A stretch of 33,864 nt of DNA, from positions 1 to 33,864 of IMG/VR virus record IMGVR_UViG_3300004151_000297; one strand, given 5' to 3'. Origin of the DNA: a virus. The notes below the pieces were generated by a model. The model was given only the letters and a program-made list of their open reading frames with translations, made no database searches and was not told the DNA's origin. Made by a program: the position numbers and the translations under genes. Below, piece after piece: positions 7,991 through 15,755 of the stretch (within the stretch, counting starts at the first letter, position 1; the number at the start of each line of letters is the position of its first letter).

Positions 7991-9847
7991 CTATAAATTT
8001 TCAATTGCAAGCTTAAGCTTTGGCACAATTTCATCAATAACCTCATCAGAAGTGGAACCATAGCAATAAATTTTAATATCACCAAATTGTGCAATTTTTT
8101 TGCCCTCTGCCTTATCAAGAGGAGTAACCTTTGCACCTTTATTCAGTGTTAACAGCTCAGGGCCTTTTTCACCAACAAGCACCGTTCCCGGTTGCCTGAT
8201 GCTGCCGCCTTTTGCAAGCATGGGTATCTGCGGCACAGGCAAATTCGGAATGGCAGGAATGCCAATCGCACCGGAAACCGCATTCACACCGTTTATAAGT
8301 CCGTTTATGCCGCCAACATAACCACGAATAAGGGAATTCACACCGCTAATTAAAATATTTACAAATCCTTTAAATCCACCGCCAAAATCATCAAGCTTTG
8401 CTTTAAAACTATCCCACATACCTAAAAAGAAGTTGCGGAAAGGCTCGCACTTATTCCAAAGCAGCACAATTCCACCAACCAATAAGCCGATACCTAAAAC
8501 CACCCAACCGATAGGGCTGGCATAAAAAGCAGCATTTAAAAGCCATTGCGCTCCTGTTAATGCGCCCGTTGCTGTAACCTGTGCCCAAGTAGCAACAGCA
8601 TGTCCACCTTTAATAATTGCATCCCATGCATACATACCTGTTAATATAGCTGTTTGCATAATATCCTTACCACGCCAAATACTCCATGCAATCTCAACGC
8701 CCAATGCGCCACTCTGTGCCGCCCTCCATAAATTAATTGAACCTGTCCAAATGCCCTGCCAAAAAGCACACATCTTTGTCCATCCCGTTGTAACCAAAAG
8801 TGTGCCATTATAAATGATAATTGCCTTTGTTATACCATCAACAATCGGCTTTATTTGAGACCAGTTATCTCTAAAAACATTATAAACATCAGTTGCCTTA
8901 TCAGATACAAACTTAATGCCATTTTCAGCCTTTCCCATCCAAACAACAATCGTTTCAGATGCCCTTTGTATGCTCCCATCAGTTGACCATTCTGTAAATT
9001 TATCAGCTACACCCTTAATAATATTTTTGATTCTGTCAAATGGGCCACCAATAGTAACCTCACCAGTGGCAGAAATTCCTGCCATCTGCGCTATGGATGT
9101 TGCAAATGTACCCTTAACGGTCGACCATAAGCCTTTAAAGCTGTTAGCCTGTATTTCCATGCCGCCTTTAAATCTGTCATCCATAAGTTCAAACAATGCC
9201 TTATTAAAATTAACCTGGTCAACAATCTGCCCTTTGTTATTCACAAGTTGCTTGCCCTTCATGGTCTTTGTGCCCTGGTCTATAATCATTTGTTTTGTGA
9301 TACCAAATTCTTTCAAGCGTTCAAGCTCTCCGGTCTGGGCATCAGCAACCGCTTCCACAGCCTGCATAATATCCTTATTCATAACCCCTGCCATATTACC
9401 TATGGAAGGCATAACCTTTTGCGCTTCAACGCCATAAGCACTAAGCCGAACAGTAGCCTCAACAATGGAATCAGTTTCAAAGGGTGTCTTGTTAGCAAAA
9501 TCAACCGCCCACGCCATTGTCTCACCGGCTTTTTTGCTGTCCTTCATAACAGCATTAAGCGTGCCTCGGTAGCTTTCCATAGAAGATGCATTTTCAAATG
9601 CGGAGGAAACTAAATTCTTAACAGAACTAATCCCAATATAAGCGCCTGCAAGTCCCAAAATATTTTTTGTAAGCAACCCAATGCCACCGCAAGCATTTTT
9701 TGCTCCAATTCCCATGTTTTTTATAGAGCCTGTTGCACTTAATGTGTTTTTTTTAAAATCATTAGTCCCACTAATTGCTTTTTTTATACCGGCATTAAAT
9801 CCTCCGTCCTTAATGGATAGCGTTGCACCGATATTTTTCTTAGCCAT
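7991..9847 (-). CDS. Tail tape measure protein
   Basis: This 618-residue protein is Gly/Ala-rich, with the N-terminal 'GIGAKNACGGIGLLTKNILGLAG' hydrophobic stretch and the 'ENASSMESYRGTLNAVMKD' helix common in tape measure proteins. The central part has Trp/Gly-rich membrane-like stretches ('YASPIGWVVLGIGLLVGGIVLL', about residues 445-470) that could form the DNA ejection channel. The C-terminus has the 'AKGGSIRQPGTVLVGEKGPELL' motif that is conserved near the end of Firmicute tape measures. Length suggests a tail of roughly 90 nm by the usual proportion. It follows the frameshifted chaperone gene, as in nearly all tailed phages. Confidence 0.93.
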   Translation of the reverse strand: MAKKNIGATLSIKDGGFNAGIKKAISGTNDFKKNTLSATGSIKNMGIGAKNACGGIGLLTKNILGLAGAYIGISSVKNLVSSAFENASSMESYRGTLNAVMKDSKKAGETMAWAVDFANKTPFETDSIVEATVRLSAYGVEAQKVMPSIGNMAGVMNKDIMQAVEAVADAQTGELERLKEFGITKQMIIDQGTKTMKGKQLVNNKGQIVDQVNFNKALFELMDDRFKGGMEIQANSFKGLWSTVKGTFATSIAQMAGISATGEVTIGGPFDRIKNIIKGVADKFTEWSTDGSIQRASETIVVWMGKAENGIKFVSDKATDVYNVFRDNWSQIKPIVDGITKAIIIYNGTLLVTTGWTKMCAFWQGIWTGSINLWRAAQSGALGVEIAWSIWRGKDIMQTAILTGMYAWDAIIKGGHAVATWAQVTATGALTGAQWLLNAAFYASPIGWVVLGIGLLVGGIVLLWNKCEPFRNFFLGMWDSFKAKLDDFGGGFKGFVNILISGVNSLIRGYVGGINGLINGVNAVSGAIGIPAIPNLPVPQIPMLAKGGSIRQPGTVLVGEKGPELLTLNKGAKVTPLDKAEGKKIAQFGDIKIYCYGSTSDEVIDEIVPKLKLAIENL

Positions 9848-9850
9848 ATC

Positions 9851-10395
9851 TTATTCACCCCCCATTGCTTTTAACTTTTCATTTTCTTCCTCAGAATAAA
9901 GGTTCATGCTCGCAAAATAAAACATTTGCTCTATATAAGGCAGATTTATAATTTTAACAGGGTCAAATCCCCGTTGCAGATAATGATGCACCAAATAAAG
10001 CTCACTATCTGCGCTTATTAGTTTTTTATCTCTTCAACTGCCTTAACGCTGTCCCCATATCCGGCAAGCTTCATAATCTGCTGTGCAATCTGCGGTATTT
10101 CCCCTGTGTCGAATATCATTTCCACAATTTCCATAGGCTCAACACAGCCGAATTCCTTTTGCAATGATGCATCTTTCAAATTTGGTTCTTTCACGCATTG
10201 ATAAGCAATATAAATATCACCGTTTTCCATGTCCACCGCATCTGCAACCAGTGCCTTATCAGGCGTTTCAATTGTAATGGTTCCATCAAGGGAAGCCACA
10301 TATAATTCCTGTGTTTTTTTCGTTTTCTTCCCCTCAAGCATTTGCTCTTTGCGTGCCATAAGCTCCGAAAGCGTAATCTTTGTCTGTTTTGTCAT
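9851..10395 (-). CDS. Tail assembly chaperone, long form made by -1 frameshift
   Basis: The short chaperone frame can continue into the -1 frame at 10021-10027. The extension adds 56 codons after the shift and ends at TAA 9853-9851, two bases before the short gap to the tape measure start. Its residues include 'SADSELYLVHHYLQRGFDP' and 'LPYIEQMFYFASMNLYS', a helical sequence like the T-type extension of gpG-gpGT chaperones. The frame has no start codon with a ribosome site of its own, and the region is otherwise unexplained. Conserved frameshifting at exactly this gene position is established for many tailed phages. The long form should bind the tape measure while the short form binds tube subunits. 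Confidence 0.85.
9976..10027 (-). promoter_or_regulatory. Programmed -1 ribosomal frameshift signal
   Basis: On the minus strand the heptamer A AAA AAC (10027-10021) lies in the correct phase (codons ATA AAA AAC), directly before tandem stops TAA TAA. After an 8-nt spacer there is an 11-bp stem (10012-10002 with 9986-9976, one G-U pair) with a 15-nt loop. Heptamer, spacer and stem together are the canonical signal. Confidence 0.9.
10018..10395 (-). CDS. Tail assembly chaperone, short form (XkdN-like)
   Basis: The chosen start is ATG 10395, preceded by AGGAGG at 10407-10401. The frame opens earlier at 10425, but that part overlaps a terminator. The product has 125 residues, begins 'MTKQTKITLSELMARKEQ' and is acidic and helical, as is usual for gpG/XkdN-type chaperones. 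It sits between the tube gene and the tape measure gene. It ends at tandem stop codons directly after the slippery heptamer, so a fraction of ribosomes should make the long form. Confidence 0.88.
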   Translation of the reverse strand: MTKQTKITLSELMARKEQMLEGKKTKKTQELYVASLDGTITIETPDKALVADAVDMENGDIYIAYQCVKEPNLKDASLQKEFGCVEPMEIVEMIFDTGEIPQIAQQIMKLAGYGDSVKAVEEIKN

Positions 10396-10410
10396 AAAAA
10401 TCCTCCTAAA

Positions 10411-10434
10411 ATAAAAACGGGGCATTTCTGCCCC
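10411..10434 (-). terminator. Intrinsic terminator between tube and chaperone genes
   Basis: On the minus strand, GGGGCA-GAAA-TGCCCC (10434-10419, a 6-bp stem with a GNRA loop) is followed by GTTTTTAT. It lies inside the tail operon, so it probably lowers expression of everything after the abundant tube protein without fully stopping it. Confidence 0.78.
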
Positions 10435-10454
10435 ATTTAATAATAATATAATAT

Positions 10455-10886
10455 TTAAGCTACCAAATCAGGGAAGTCATAATCCGTAAAGCCGCCGCTG
10501 TATTCTTCCTCAAGCTTCTTGCCAACCTCAAATTTCATAAGTGTAAGCTCGTTAAACCAACAGTTGGAAAGCACAACCCTCTCACTGCCGAAAGCATCAG
10601 GGTCATCAACCTTGCCGATTAACTGGCTTCTAACGTCAATACCTCTCTTAATGGCATCAGCCATCTTTGTTTGTCCTCTTGAATATACCTTTTTAATTTT
10701 AAAGCTATATTCCCCTGTGAATCCAACCATCTTGGAATCCTTGCTCATTTCCCCTGCAAATTCCAAATCTTCTCTGTCGATTTTAATTTTCGCCTCAAAG
10801 CTGTCAATTTCAAAAACAGGCTCACCGTCCCAATAAAGCATACCCCATTTACCATTCATCACACGTGGTGCAGTTGGTCTTATCAT
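10455..10886 (-). CDS. Tail tube protein (XkdM-like)
   Basis: This 143-residue protein resembles XkdM/DUF2001, the inner tube of contractile tails. Typical features are 'PRVMNGKWGMLYWDGE', 'FEAKIKIDREDLEFAGEM', 'GYSFKIKKVYSR'-like strands ('GEYSFKIKKVYSRG') and the acidic C-terminus. The length matches the family. It follows the sheath gene with a 16-bp gap and is followed by a terminator, both fitting its role as a highly expressed structural subunit. A good ribosome site precedes ATG 10886. Confidence 0.92.
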   Translation of the reverse strand: MIRPTAPRVMNGKWGMLYWDGEPVFEIDSFEAKIKIDREDLEFAGEMSKDSKMVGFTGEYSFKIKKVYSRGQTKMADAIKRGIDVRSQLIGKVDDPDAFGSERVVLSNCWFNELTLMKFEVGKKLEEEYSGGFTDYDFPDLVA

Positions 10887-10902
10887 ACCTTAAACCCTCC
10901 TT

Positions 10903-11955
10903 CTACATATAAATTCCAAATTTCAAATCTTCCATTGCATCTTGAATTTTGATGTTCGCCGTCAGAAAAACATTTGTGCCTGTGTCAGCCTGTTTAATCT
11001 GCGTTTCGCTCCAAGTATCAATATTAATGCTTTGCTTTAAAAAGTCAGAAGATGCAGTAACATCAATATCCGCCTTATTGTCGAACTTATCATAAAGCAC
11101 ATTTTGCTTTGCAAGTTCTTTAAAATAGCTGTTAACAGCGGCAATAAAAATAATCTTATTGTCATAACTATTGGGAATTTTACCAACATAGTTATTTTCA
11201 AAGGTCGTGCGAATATCATCACGAATAATATCCACGCTCTCAATGATTTTGATTTTCTTATAATCTGCGGTTTTTGTGCCAAGGGTAGTAAGGGAATTAA
11301 CCCCACGCCCAATTTTAATCTTACTGCCGTCATTTACAAGAATCAGCTTGCCGGCATCAATATCGTTATCCGGAGTAATGCTTTCCGTTATGCTGTTAAC
11401 CTCGGAAAGCACATAATATGTACAGCTTTGGTCAATCGGAATTCCTGCAAGTATCCCTGCAATCCTGCAAGCATAATCGGAAGCCGTATATGTCTTGCTG
11501 CCAACCTTAATATCCTCTGTGCAAAAGTTGATAATTCCCTCATGGTCAGCGGCTGTGTTAGGCAGCACTGCCTTAAAGGTGCGCTTGTGAGTGTCCCTTT
11601 GCTCCTTAATCCATGTAACAATTGCAGCGGTATCCTCATCAACAATACCGGGAATGGTCAAATAATTCCATTGCTTGTTTTTCAGCCTTTCAAGTGCGGC
11701 TGTATAAGCATCTGCAGTTCCCACACGCTCAACAATCACTTTGGAAGGATTTCCAAGGAATATTTTTGCTAAATAATCCTTGTTAGCAGTGTTCCAATGG
11801 CTCACTGTAATATCACTTTCTTTGCTGTAAATCTTTGTATCAAAGGTTTCATTTGTGCTATCCTTTAAAACAACAGCAACAACACCCTTTGATACCCGAG
11901 TAACAGCAGATGTCCCAAGCTTTAAAAATTCAATCAAAATTTGCGGTAATCCCAT
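10903..11955 (-). CDS. Tail sheath protein (XkdK-like)
   Basis: This 350-residue protein is the contractile sheath subunit. Its N-terminus has 'LGTSAVTRVSKGVVAVVLKD', the conserved beta-strand segment of XkdK-like sheaths, and its middle has 'CRIAGILAGIPIDQSCTYYV', which matches the conserved 'aG..Ag...' helix. The C-terminal 'NVFLTANIKIQDAMEDLKFGIYM' is the usual ending. Presence of sheath plus tube establishes a myovirus-type tail. It is 1 bp overlapping with the XkdJ-like gene upstream. Confidence 0.95.
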   Translation of the reverse strand: MGLPQILIEFLKLGTSAVTRVSKGVVAVVLKDSTNETFDTKIYSKESDITVSHWNTANKDYLAKIFLGNPSKVIVERVGTADAYTAALERLKNKQWNYLTIPGIVDEDTAAIVTWIKEQRDTHKRTFKAVLPNTAADHEGIINFCTEDIKVGSKTYTASDYACRIAGILAGIPIDQSCTYYVLSEVNSITESITPDNDIDAGKLILVNDGSKIKIGRGVNSLTTLGTKTADYKKIKIIESVDIIRDDIRTTFENNYVGKIPNSYDNKIIFIAAVNSYFKELAKQNVLYDKFDNKADIDVTASSDFLKQSINIDTWSETQIKQADTGTNVFLTANIKIQDAMEDLKFGIYM

Positions 11956-12383
11956 TATTCCACGTCCTCTCTTATATTTAAGTTTTCCATAACATCATAT
12001 TCGGATATTTCGCCGTCATTTTCCTGCATAAATTCAATATCAAAATAGCAAATCAAATTCGGCTTGTCAATTTCAAAGGTTAAGCTGTCAACCGATATAA
12101 CCCTGTCGGCAATTTTCAAAGGCTCTTTTTTAAAAGCAATTTTAAATTCGTTGATTTTTTTAAGAAGCTCCTCCCGGGTCTCAACAGCAGGAGCATATTT
12201 AATTTCAACACTAACGGTTATTTCATCATAAAACTGATTATATGCAGTAATCCCCGAAGGAAACGCATCAACAAAGCAAGTGGGCTTGTCGAAACCCTCC
12301 TCCACTTCATTTGCGGTAACCGTATTGCCGGCATTCTCTAACCTTTCAACAACAGCCTTTTGAACATCCGAAATTTCAATCAT
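11955..12383 (-). CDS. XkdJ-like head-tail completion protein
   Basis: This 142-residue protein lies between the gp10-like protein and the sheath, the XkdJ position in PBSX. The sequence is mixed alpha/beta with 'FVDAFPSGITAYNQFYDE' and 'CYFDIEFMQEND', resembling short tail terminator or completion proteins. It overlaps the upstream gene by 4 bp and the downstream sheath gene by 1 bp. Function is taken from order and partial resemblance, so the precise role (tail terminator) is inferred. Confidence 0.75.
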   Translation of the reverse strand: MIEISDVQKAVVERLENAGNTVTANEVEEGFDKPTCFVDAFPSGITAYNQFYDEITVSVEIKYAPAVETREELLKKINEFKIAFKKEPLKIADRVISVDSLTFEIDKPNLICYFDIEFMQENDGEISEYDVMENLNIREDVE

Positions 12384-12844
12384 AATTCCACATCCTTCAA
12401 TAAATCATCAACCATTTTGTCCAAATCAGTGTTAAATCTGCTCGTTATTTCCTTCATAGAGCTTTCAAGCATCTTTTTTCCCTCAACCTCACCTTTAATG
12501 CTTATCCCACGCACAGCCCTTTGCAGTGCATTCATTTCTCTGCCACCCTTGCGAAGCCTGCCGCCTCGAACAATCCTGTGCCCCTGCTCCACAAGGTGAG
12601 CATGAGGAGCACCACTTTGCACCCTTACCACTCGTGTTTGTCCGTATGTTTTAGGCTTCAAAACCCTCCAACTTGGGCGCAGTTTCTTTGTTTTGCCAAT
12701 AGGGGTTTTACTCTTAGTGCTTTTATTGGTAACATTTCCTGCGCTAACAAGCAGTGCATCAGTTTTTTGCGGATATTTTGTTATGGCTTTTTTCAAAGCC
12801 TTGTCAAATTCATCAAAGCCAAACAAATCCTTATCAGCCATCAC
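12380..12844 (-). CDS. HK97 gp10-like head-tail protein (XkdI-like)
   Basis: This 154-residue basic protein has 'VTNKSTKSKTPIGKTKKLRPSW', then 'SGAPHAHLVEQGHRIV' with the conserved 'ap.A..vE.G...' turn of the HK97 gp10 family. It sits between the head-tail joining protein and the XkdJ-like gene, and overlaps both by 4 bp, so translation is coupled. Confidence 0.88.
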   Translation of the reverse strand: MMADKDLFGFDEFDKALKKAITKYPQKTDALLVSAGNVTNKSTKSKTPIGKTKKLRPSWRVLKPKTYGQTRVVRVQSGAPHAHLVEQGHRIVRGGRLRKGGREMNALQRAVRGISIKGEVEGKKMLESSMKEITSRFNTDLDKMVDDLLKDVEL

Positions 12845-13164
12845 AAAACCTCACTGCACACAATTTGCAATTCAATATTTTGCTCTTCCACATTCAAAAC
12901 GCTTTCAATTTTAAGTATTTTGCCCTTGTATTTAATCTGCATATCCGCCTTTATACCGGGTGTATAACGCATGATAACCCTATATGTGGTTTCCGCCCTT
13001 ATTTTTTGGCTCTCCATGTATTCTCGCCCCGTCATAGGGGAAACATTCGCCCAAACAGTTTTAAAAACCTCATATTTAGGAATATCCTCACCTAATGAGT
13101 TTTTAACAACCCCATTCGGCTTTAAAATATCAATCCTTTTATTAAGCTTCCCTGCATTTATCAT
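12841..13164 (-). CDS. Head-tail joining protein (SPP1 gp16 / XkdH-like)
   Basis: This 107-residue protein has 'LNKRIDILKPNGVVKNSLG' at the start, then 'VWANVSPMTGREYMESQKI' and 'RVIMRYTPGIKADMQIKYKGKILKI'. These are the clear landmarks of the phage head-tail joining family (stopper). It overlaps both neighbours by 4 bp. Confidence 0.93.
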   Translation of the reverse strand: MINAGKLNKRIDILKPNGVVKNSLGEDIPKYEVFKTVWANVSPMTGREYMESQKIRAETTYRVIMRYTPGIKADMQIKYKGKILKIESVLNVEEQNIELQIVCSEVL

Positions 13165-13424
13165 GCCAAACCCTCCCGAAGCTGCAAAAGAATATTTGTG
13201 GCTCCCATAGGAATGTCATTCATACGGTCGGTTGTCGCAAGCCCCCTGTTTGAATACCAGTTATATGCAATCATATATACTAATAAATCATAAAGACTAT
13301 TATCACGTTGTTTCGGAATACCTGCATTTTGGACATACTCAATAGCCGCAAACAAATAGATCTGCAAAGTAATATCGTCATCATCAACCCTGCAATAATT
13401 TTTTAATCCTTCAAAGTTTGCCAT
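13161..13424 (-). CDS. Head-tail connector (gp6-like adaptor)
   Basis: This 87-residue helical protein has 'LKNYCRVDDDDITLQIYLFAAIEYV' followed by 'LYDLLVYMIAYNWYSNRG', the layout of the HK97 gp6-like connector that joins the portal to the tail. It is the first of four coupled genes leading to the tail operon. Confidence 0.88.
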   Translation of the reverse strand: MANFEGLKNYCRVDDDDITLQIYLFAAIEYVQNAGIPKQRDNSLYDLLVYMIAYNWYSNRGLATTDRMNDIPMGATNILLQLREGLA

Positions 13425-13437
13425 AGCTCACCACTCC

Positions 13438-13554
13438 CTATGCTATAAATCCGCTTTTCCTCAAGGCTTCTGCAACAGCCTTTTTAAGCTGTATGCTCTT
13501 CCCCTCGTTATAAACCTTGCCGTTATACTTAAATTTCTTTATAACCTTATACAC
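13438..13554 (-). CDS. Small phage protein between capsid and connector genes
   Basis: The frame is open from 13620, but the first 22 codons run through a strong hairpin. The better start is GTG 13554, preceded by GGGAGGTG. This gives a 38-residue basic protein, 'MYKVIKKFKYNGKVYNEG' followed by a helical tail. Similar short 'fkyngk.y..G..i.l' proteins occur at this position in Firmicute phages. Function unknown. Confidence 0.6.
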   Translation of the reverse strand: MYKVIKKFKYNGKVYNEGKSIQLKKAVAEALRKSGFIA

Positions 13555-13575
13555 AATAGTCACCTCCCTCATATC

Positions 13576-13617
13576 ATACAAAGGATGCGCCATGTTAGGC
13601 GCACCCTGCTTTTGTAT
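13576..13617 (-). promoter_or_regulatory. Strong RNA hairpin directly after the major capsid gene
   Basis: A 9-bp inner stem (13583-13591 with 13598-13606, loop of 6) stacks on a 7-bp outer stem (13576-13582 with 13611-13617). The single non-Watson-Crick pair is G-U on the minus strand but A-C on the plus, so the structure fits the transcribed RNA. There is no U-tract after it. It may be a stabiliser or processing site that raises capsid mRNA over the genes downstream. Confidence 0.6.
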
Positions 13618-13620
13618 CAA

Positions 13621-14955
13621 TTAAGCATTCGTATGCTCTACCCAAGCGGTTCCGCTCCATGTCCACATAGTGCCCTCATCCTTATCTCCGTCAGCGGCGG
13701 TCAGAACATATATTGCGGTTGCATCCTGATCAGCTTCCGGCAATGCGGCAACAGGAATAATATTCACAATATCGTCCTCATCACCGGAAACAGTGAATTC
13801 ACCATATATGTAAATCTTGTCGGAGCTGTCCTTTTGCACCACGTCAACATATTCAATTACCCTTGCAATGGTCATGTTGGCTTTAAAGCCTGCGTGCTCC
13901 GAAAGGGCGAAGGAATAAGCGTTGTTGTCAATAAAGGTAACCGCCTCCGCTAAATTACCGTAAAAAATCGGCGCTTTCTTAACATCTGTGCCCGTTGTTG
14001 GAAGCATAGCGTTGGAGAAAACAATAATCGGATATCCCATAAAGGTCTTTTGGGTAGGGTCATTAACAACAGGCTGCAGAATAGGACGTCCGGTTCCGTC
14101 AACCTCACTGTCCAATTTGTCATAGCTGTCCTGATTGGTAACAATCACACAGCCGTATTTAACACCTTCATCCAAATCCCTGTTGATAGAGCTTTTAAGA
14201 GCCTTGTAATCTGCAAGGGATTTTATTGTTTTTCCTGTTTTTAAAACAGTAATTGCCATCTTGTTTTCAGTAATAACCGCTTTTTTGGCAAAACATTCCG
14301 AAACATATTCAATCAGCGAATTATCTGTCATGGCAAGTAAGGTGTTGGAAAGGCTAAGCAGTGCACCTTTTTCTTTAAGCGCAAAGGAAACATTTTTAAA
14401 CTTAATGTCGGTTGCCTCTGTGCCATCCGTACCATCAGTAAAGTCAACAAGCTCGGAAAGGGTTTCAAAATTTTCAACAGGGAAAGAACCGCTAAGAGCA
14501 GTTGTAGGCATATAGCCTAAAACCTCACGAAGGGATTTGTATTGCCTTATTTTCTTTTGGATAATGGTGTTAATGTCCTGTGGAAGAATAAAACCTTCAC
14601 CGTTACCGTCATCAGAACCGGGAGTTCTCACAAGTAAAGAATTTTCTGCCGGAGTAAGCTTTCTACCCATGCACGCCTTCATCACAGCACGAAGGGCATT
14701 TGCCGTTTTTGCTGAACCATTATTTGCGCCGTCATCACCATCATCACCAAATTCAGGTGCCAAAGGTTCTGTTTCACCTTCCTCAAGCTCCGCAATCAGT
14801 GCATTAACGCCCTCAATTTGTGTCTTAATTGTATTCGCCTCTGCCATTTTACTGTTGTAAAGCTCCATGTCCCCTGCCTCAACTGCGGCAGATGCGGCAT
14901 CAAGTAACACCTTTCTTGAGTTTTGCAAATTAAATAACTTTTTCTTTAAATCCAT
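13621..14955 (-). CDS. Major capsid protein (HK97 family) with C-terminal extension
   Basis: This 444-residue protein has an N-terminal coiled-coil scaffold (delta) domain (about residues 1-65, 'YNSKMAEANTIKTQIEG'), then an acidic linker and the HK97 fold. Core landmarks are 'GFILPQDINTIIQKKIRQYKSLRE', 'ALSGSFPVEN', 'TENKMAITVL' and 'MGYPIIVFSNAMLP'. It lies after the ClpP-type protease, as usual. The last 55 residues ('FTVSGDEDDIVNIIPVAALP', then 'GTMWTWSGTAWVEH') look like an added surface domain: such 'tWnGtaWv' ends are common in fibre proteins. The start at ATG 14955 follows AAGGAGG. Confidence 0.93.
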   Translation of the reverse strand: MDLKKKLFNLQNSRKVLLDAASAAVEAGDMELYNSKMAEANTIKTQIEGVNALIAELEEGETEPLAPEFGDDGDDGANNGSAKTANALRAVMKACMGRKLTPAENSLLVRTPGSDDGNGEGFILPQDINTIIQKKIRQYKSLREVLGYMPTTALSGSFPVENFETLSELVDFTDGTDGTEATDIKFKNVSFALKEKGALLSLSNTLLAMTDNSLIEYVSECFAKKAVITENKMAITVLKTGKTIKSLADYKALKSSINRDLDEGVKYGCVIVTNQDSYDKLDSEVDGTGRPILQPVVNDPTQKTFMGYPIIVFSNAMLPTTGTDVKKAPIFYGNLAEAVTFIDNNAYSFALSEHAGFKANMTIARVIEYVDVVQKDSSDKIYIYGEFTVSGDEDDIVNIIPVAALPEADQDATAIYVLTAADGDKDEGTMWTWSGTAWVEHTNA

Positions 14956-14978
14956 AACCTTTTTTCCTCCTTAAAATT

Positions 14979-15755
14979 TTAATATCTGTTTTTTTCTATT
15001 GCAAGCAAGGCTTTTGCCTTATCTTGGGCGGTTTTTAATGCCTTTTTCTTTTCATCATCTTCGGCTCCATTATCAGGATTTGGCAGTAGTTTTTTAAGCT
15101 CATCAATACTCTGTTTTGATGGCATATTAAAGCAAGCATAAACATTTTGCGCCTTGCTTTTAAGCATATTAGTAACATCAGGTGTTGCCAATTCATCAGC
15201 AAACATCATTTCATCAATCAGCTTATAATCCAAAGCTTCCTGTGCGGTCAGCCACGTTTCCTTATCCATCAAATCCAAAAGCGCATCCTTATCCATACCG
15301 CTTTTAACCATATAAGCATTGGAAATCGCACTGTTTACGTTTTTCAAGAACTCCGCAGCCTGCTCCATATCCCTATAATCACCACTTGCTGAGCTTGAAG
15401 CATTGTGTATCATCATTTGCGCTGTTGGGCTCATCATAATTTTATCCCCGCTCATGGCAATAACAGATGCCGCACTTGCCGCCAATCCGTCAACCTTAAC
15501 AGTAACATAGCCTTTGTAATCTTTAAGGGCTGTATAAATAACACTCCCACTCCAAACATCACCGCCATAGCTGTTAATTTTAACCGTCAATGGCTTGCCT
15601 TCAAGCTCTTTCAGCACCGATGTAACATCCTTAGGGCAAATAGCAGGATATTCAAACCAATCGTAAATCCACTTATCCTCATCAGCAACAATATAGCCGT
15701 CAATCCGAAGCTCCGTCTCACCCTCGTTCATAACTAAATTTAAAACTTTCCTCAA
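14979..15755 (-). CDS. Head maturation protease, ClpP-related
   Basis: This 258-residue serine protease trims the capsid scaffold. The ClpP-like fold shows in 'LTVKINSYGGDVWSGSVIYTAL' (57-76), 'GLAASAAS' (90-97) with the nucleophile Ser94, and 'AQMMIHNAS' (112-120) with catalytic His117. The 'LTAQEALDYKLIDEMM' region carries the remaining family landmarks. It overlaps the portal gene by 4 bp and is followed by the capsid gene. Confidence 0.94.
   Translation of the reverse strand: MRKVLNLVMNEGETELRIDGYIVADEDKWIYDWFEYPAICPKDVTSVLKELEGKPLTVKINSYGGDVWSGSVIYTALKDYKGYVTVKVDGLAASAASVIAMSGDKIMMSPTAQMMIHNASSSASGDYRDMEQAAEFLKNVNSAISNAYMVKSGMDKDALLDLMDKETWLTAQEALDYKLIDEMMFADELATPDVTNMLKSKAQNVYACFNMPSKQSIDELKKLLPNPDNGAEDDEKKKALKTAQDKAKALLAIEKNRY

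Noticed and set aside
8916-9437. Plus-strand 173-codon open frame
   Set aside because: Antisense of the tape measure gene, with low-complexity Pro/Ser content; no gene signals.
11104-11772. Plus-strand 222-codon open frame
   Set aside because: It lies wholly inside the sheath gene on the other strand, is Asn/Cys-rich and has no ribosome site. It is a shadow of coding sequence.
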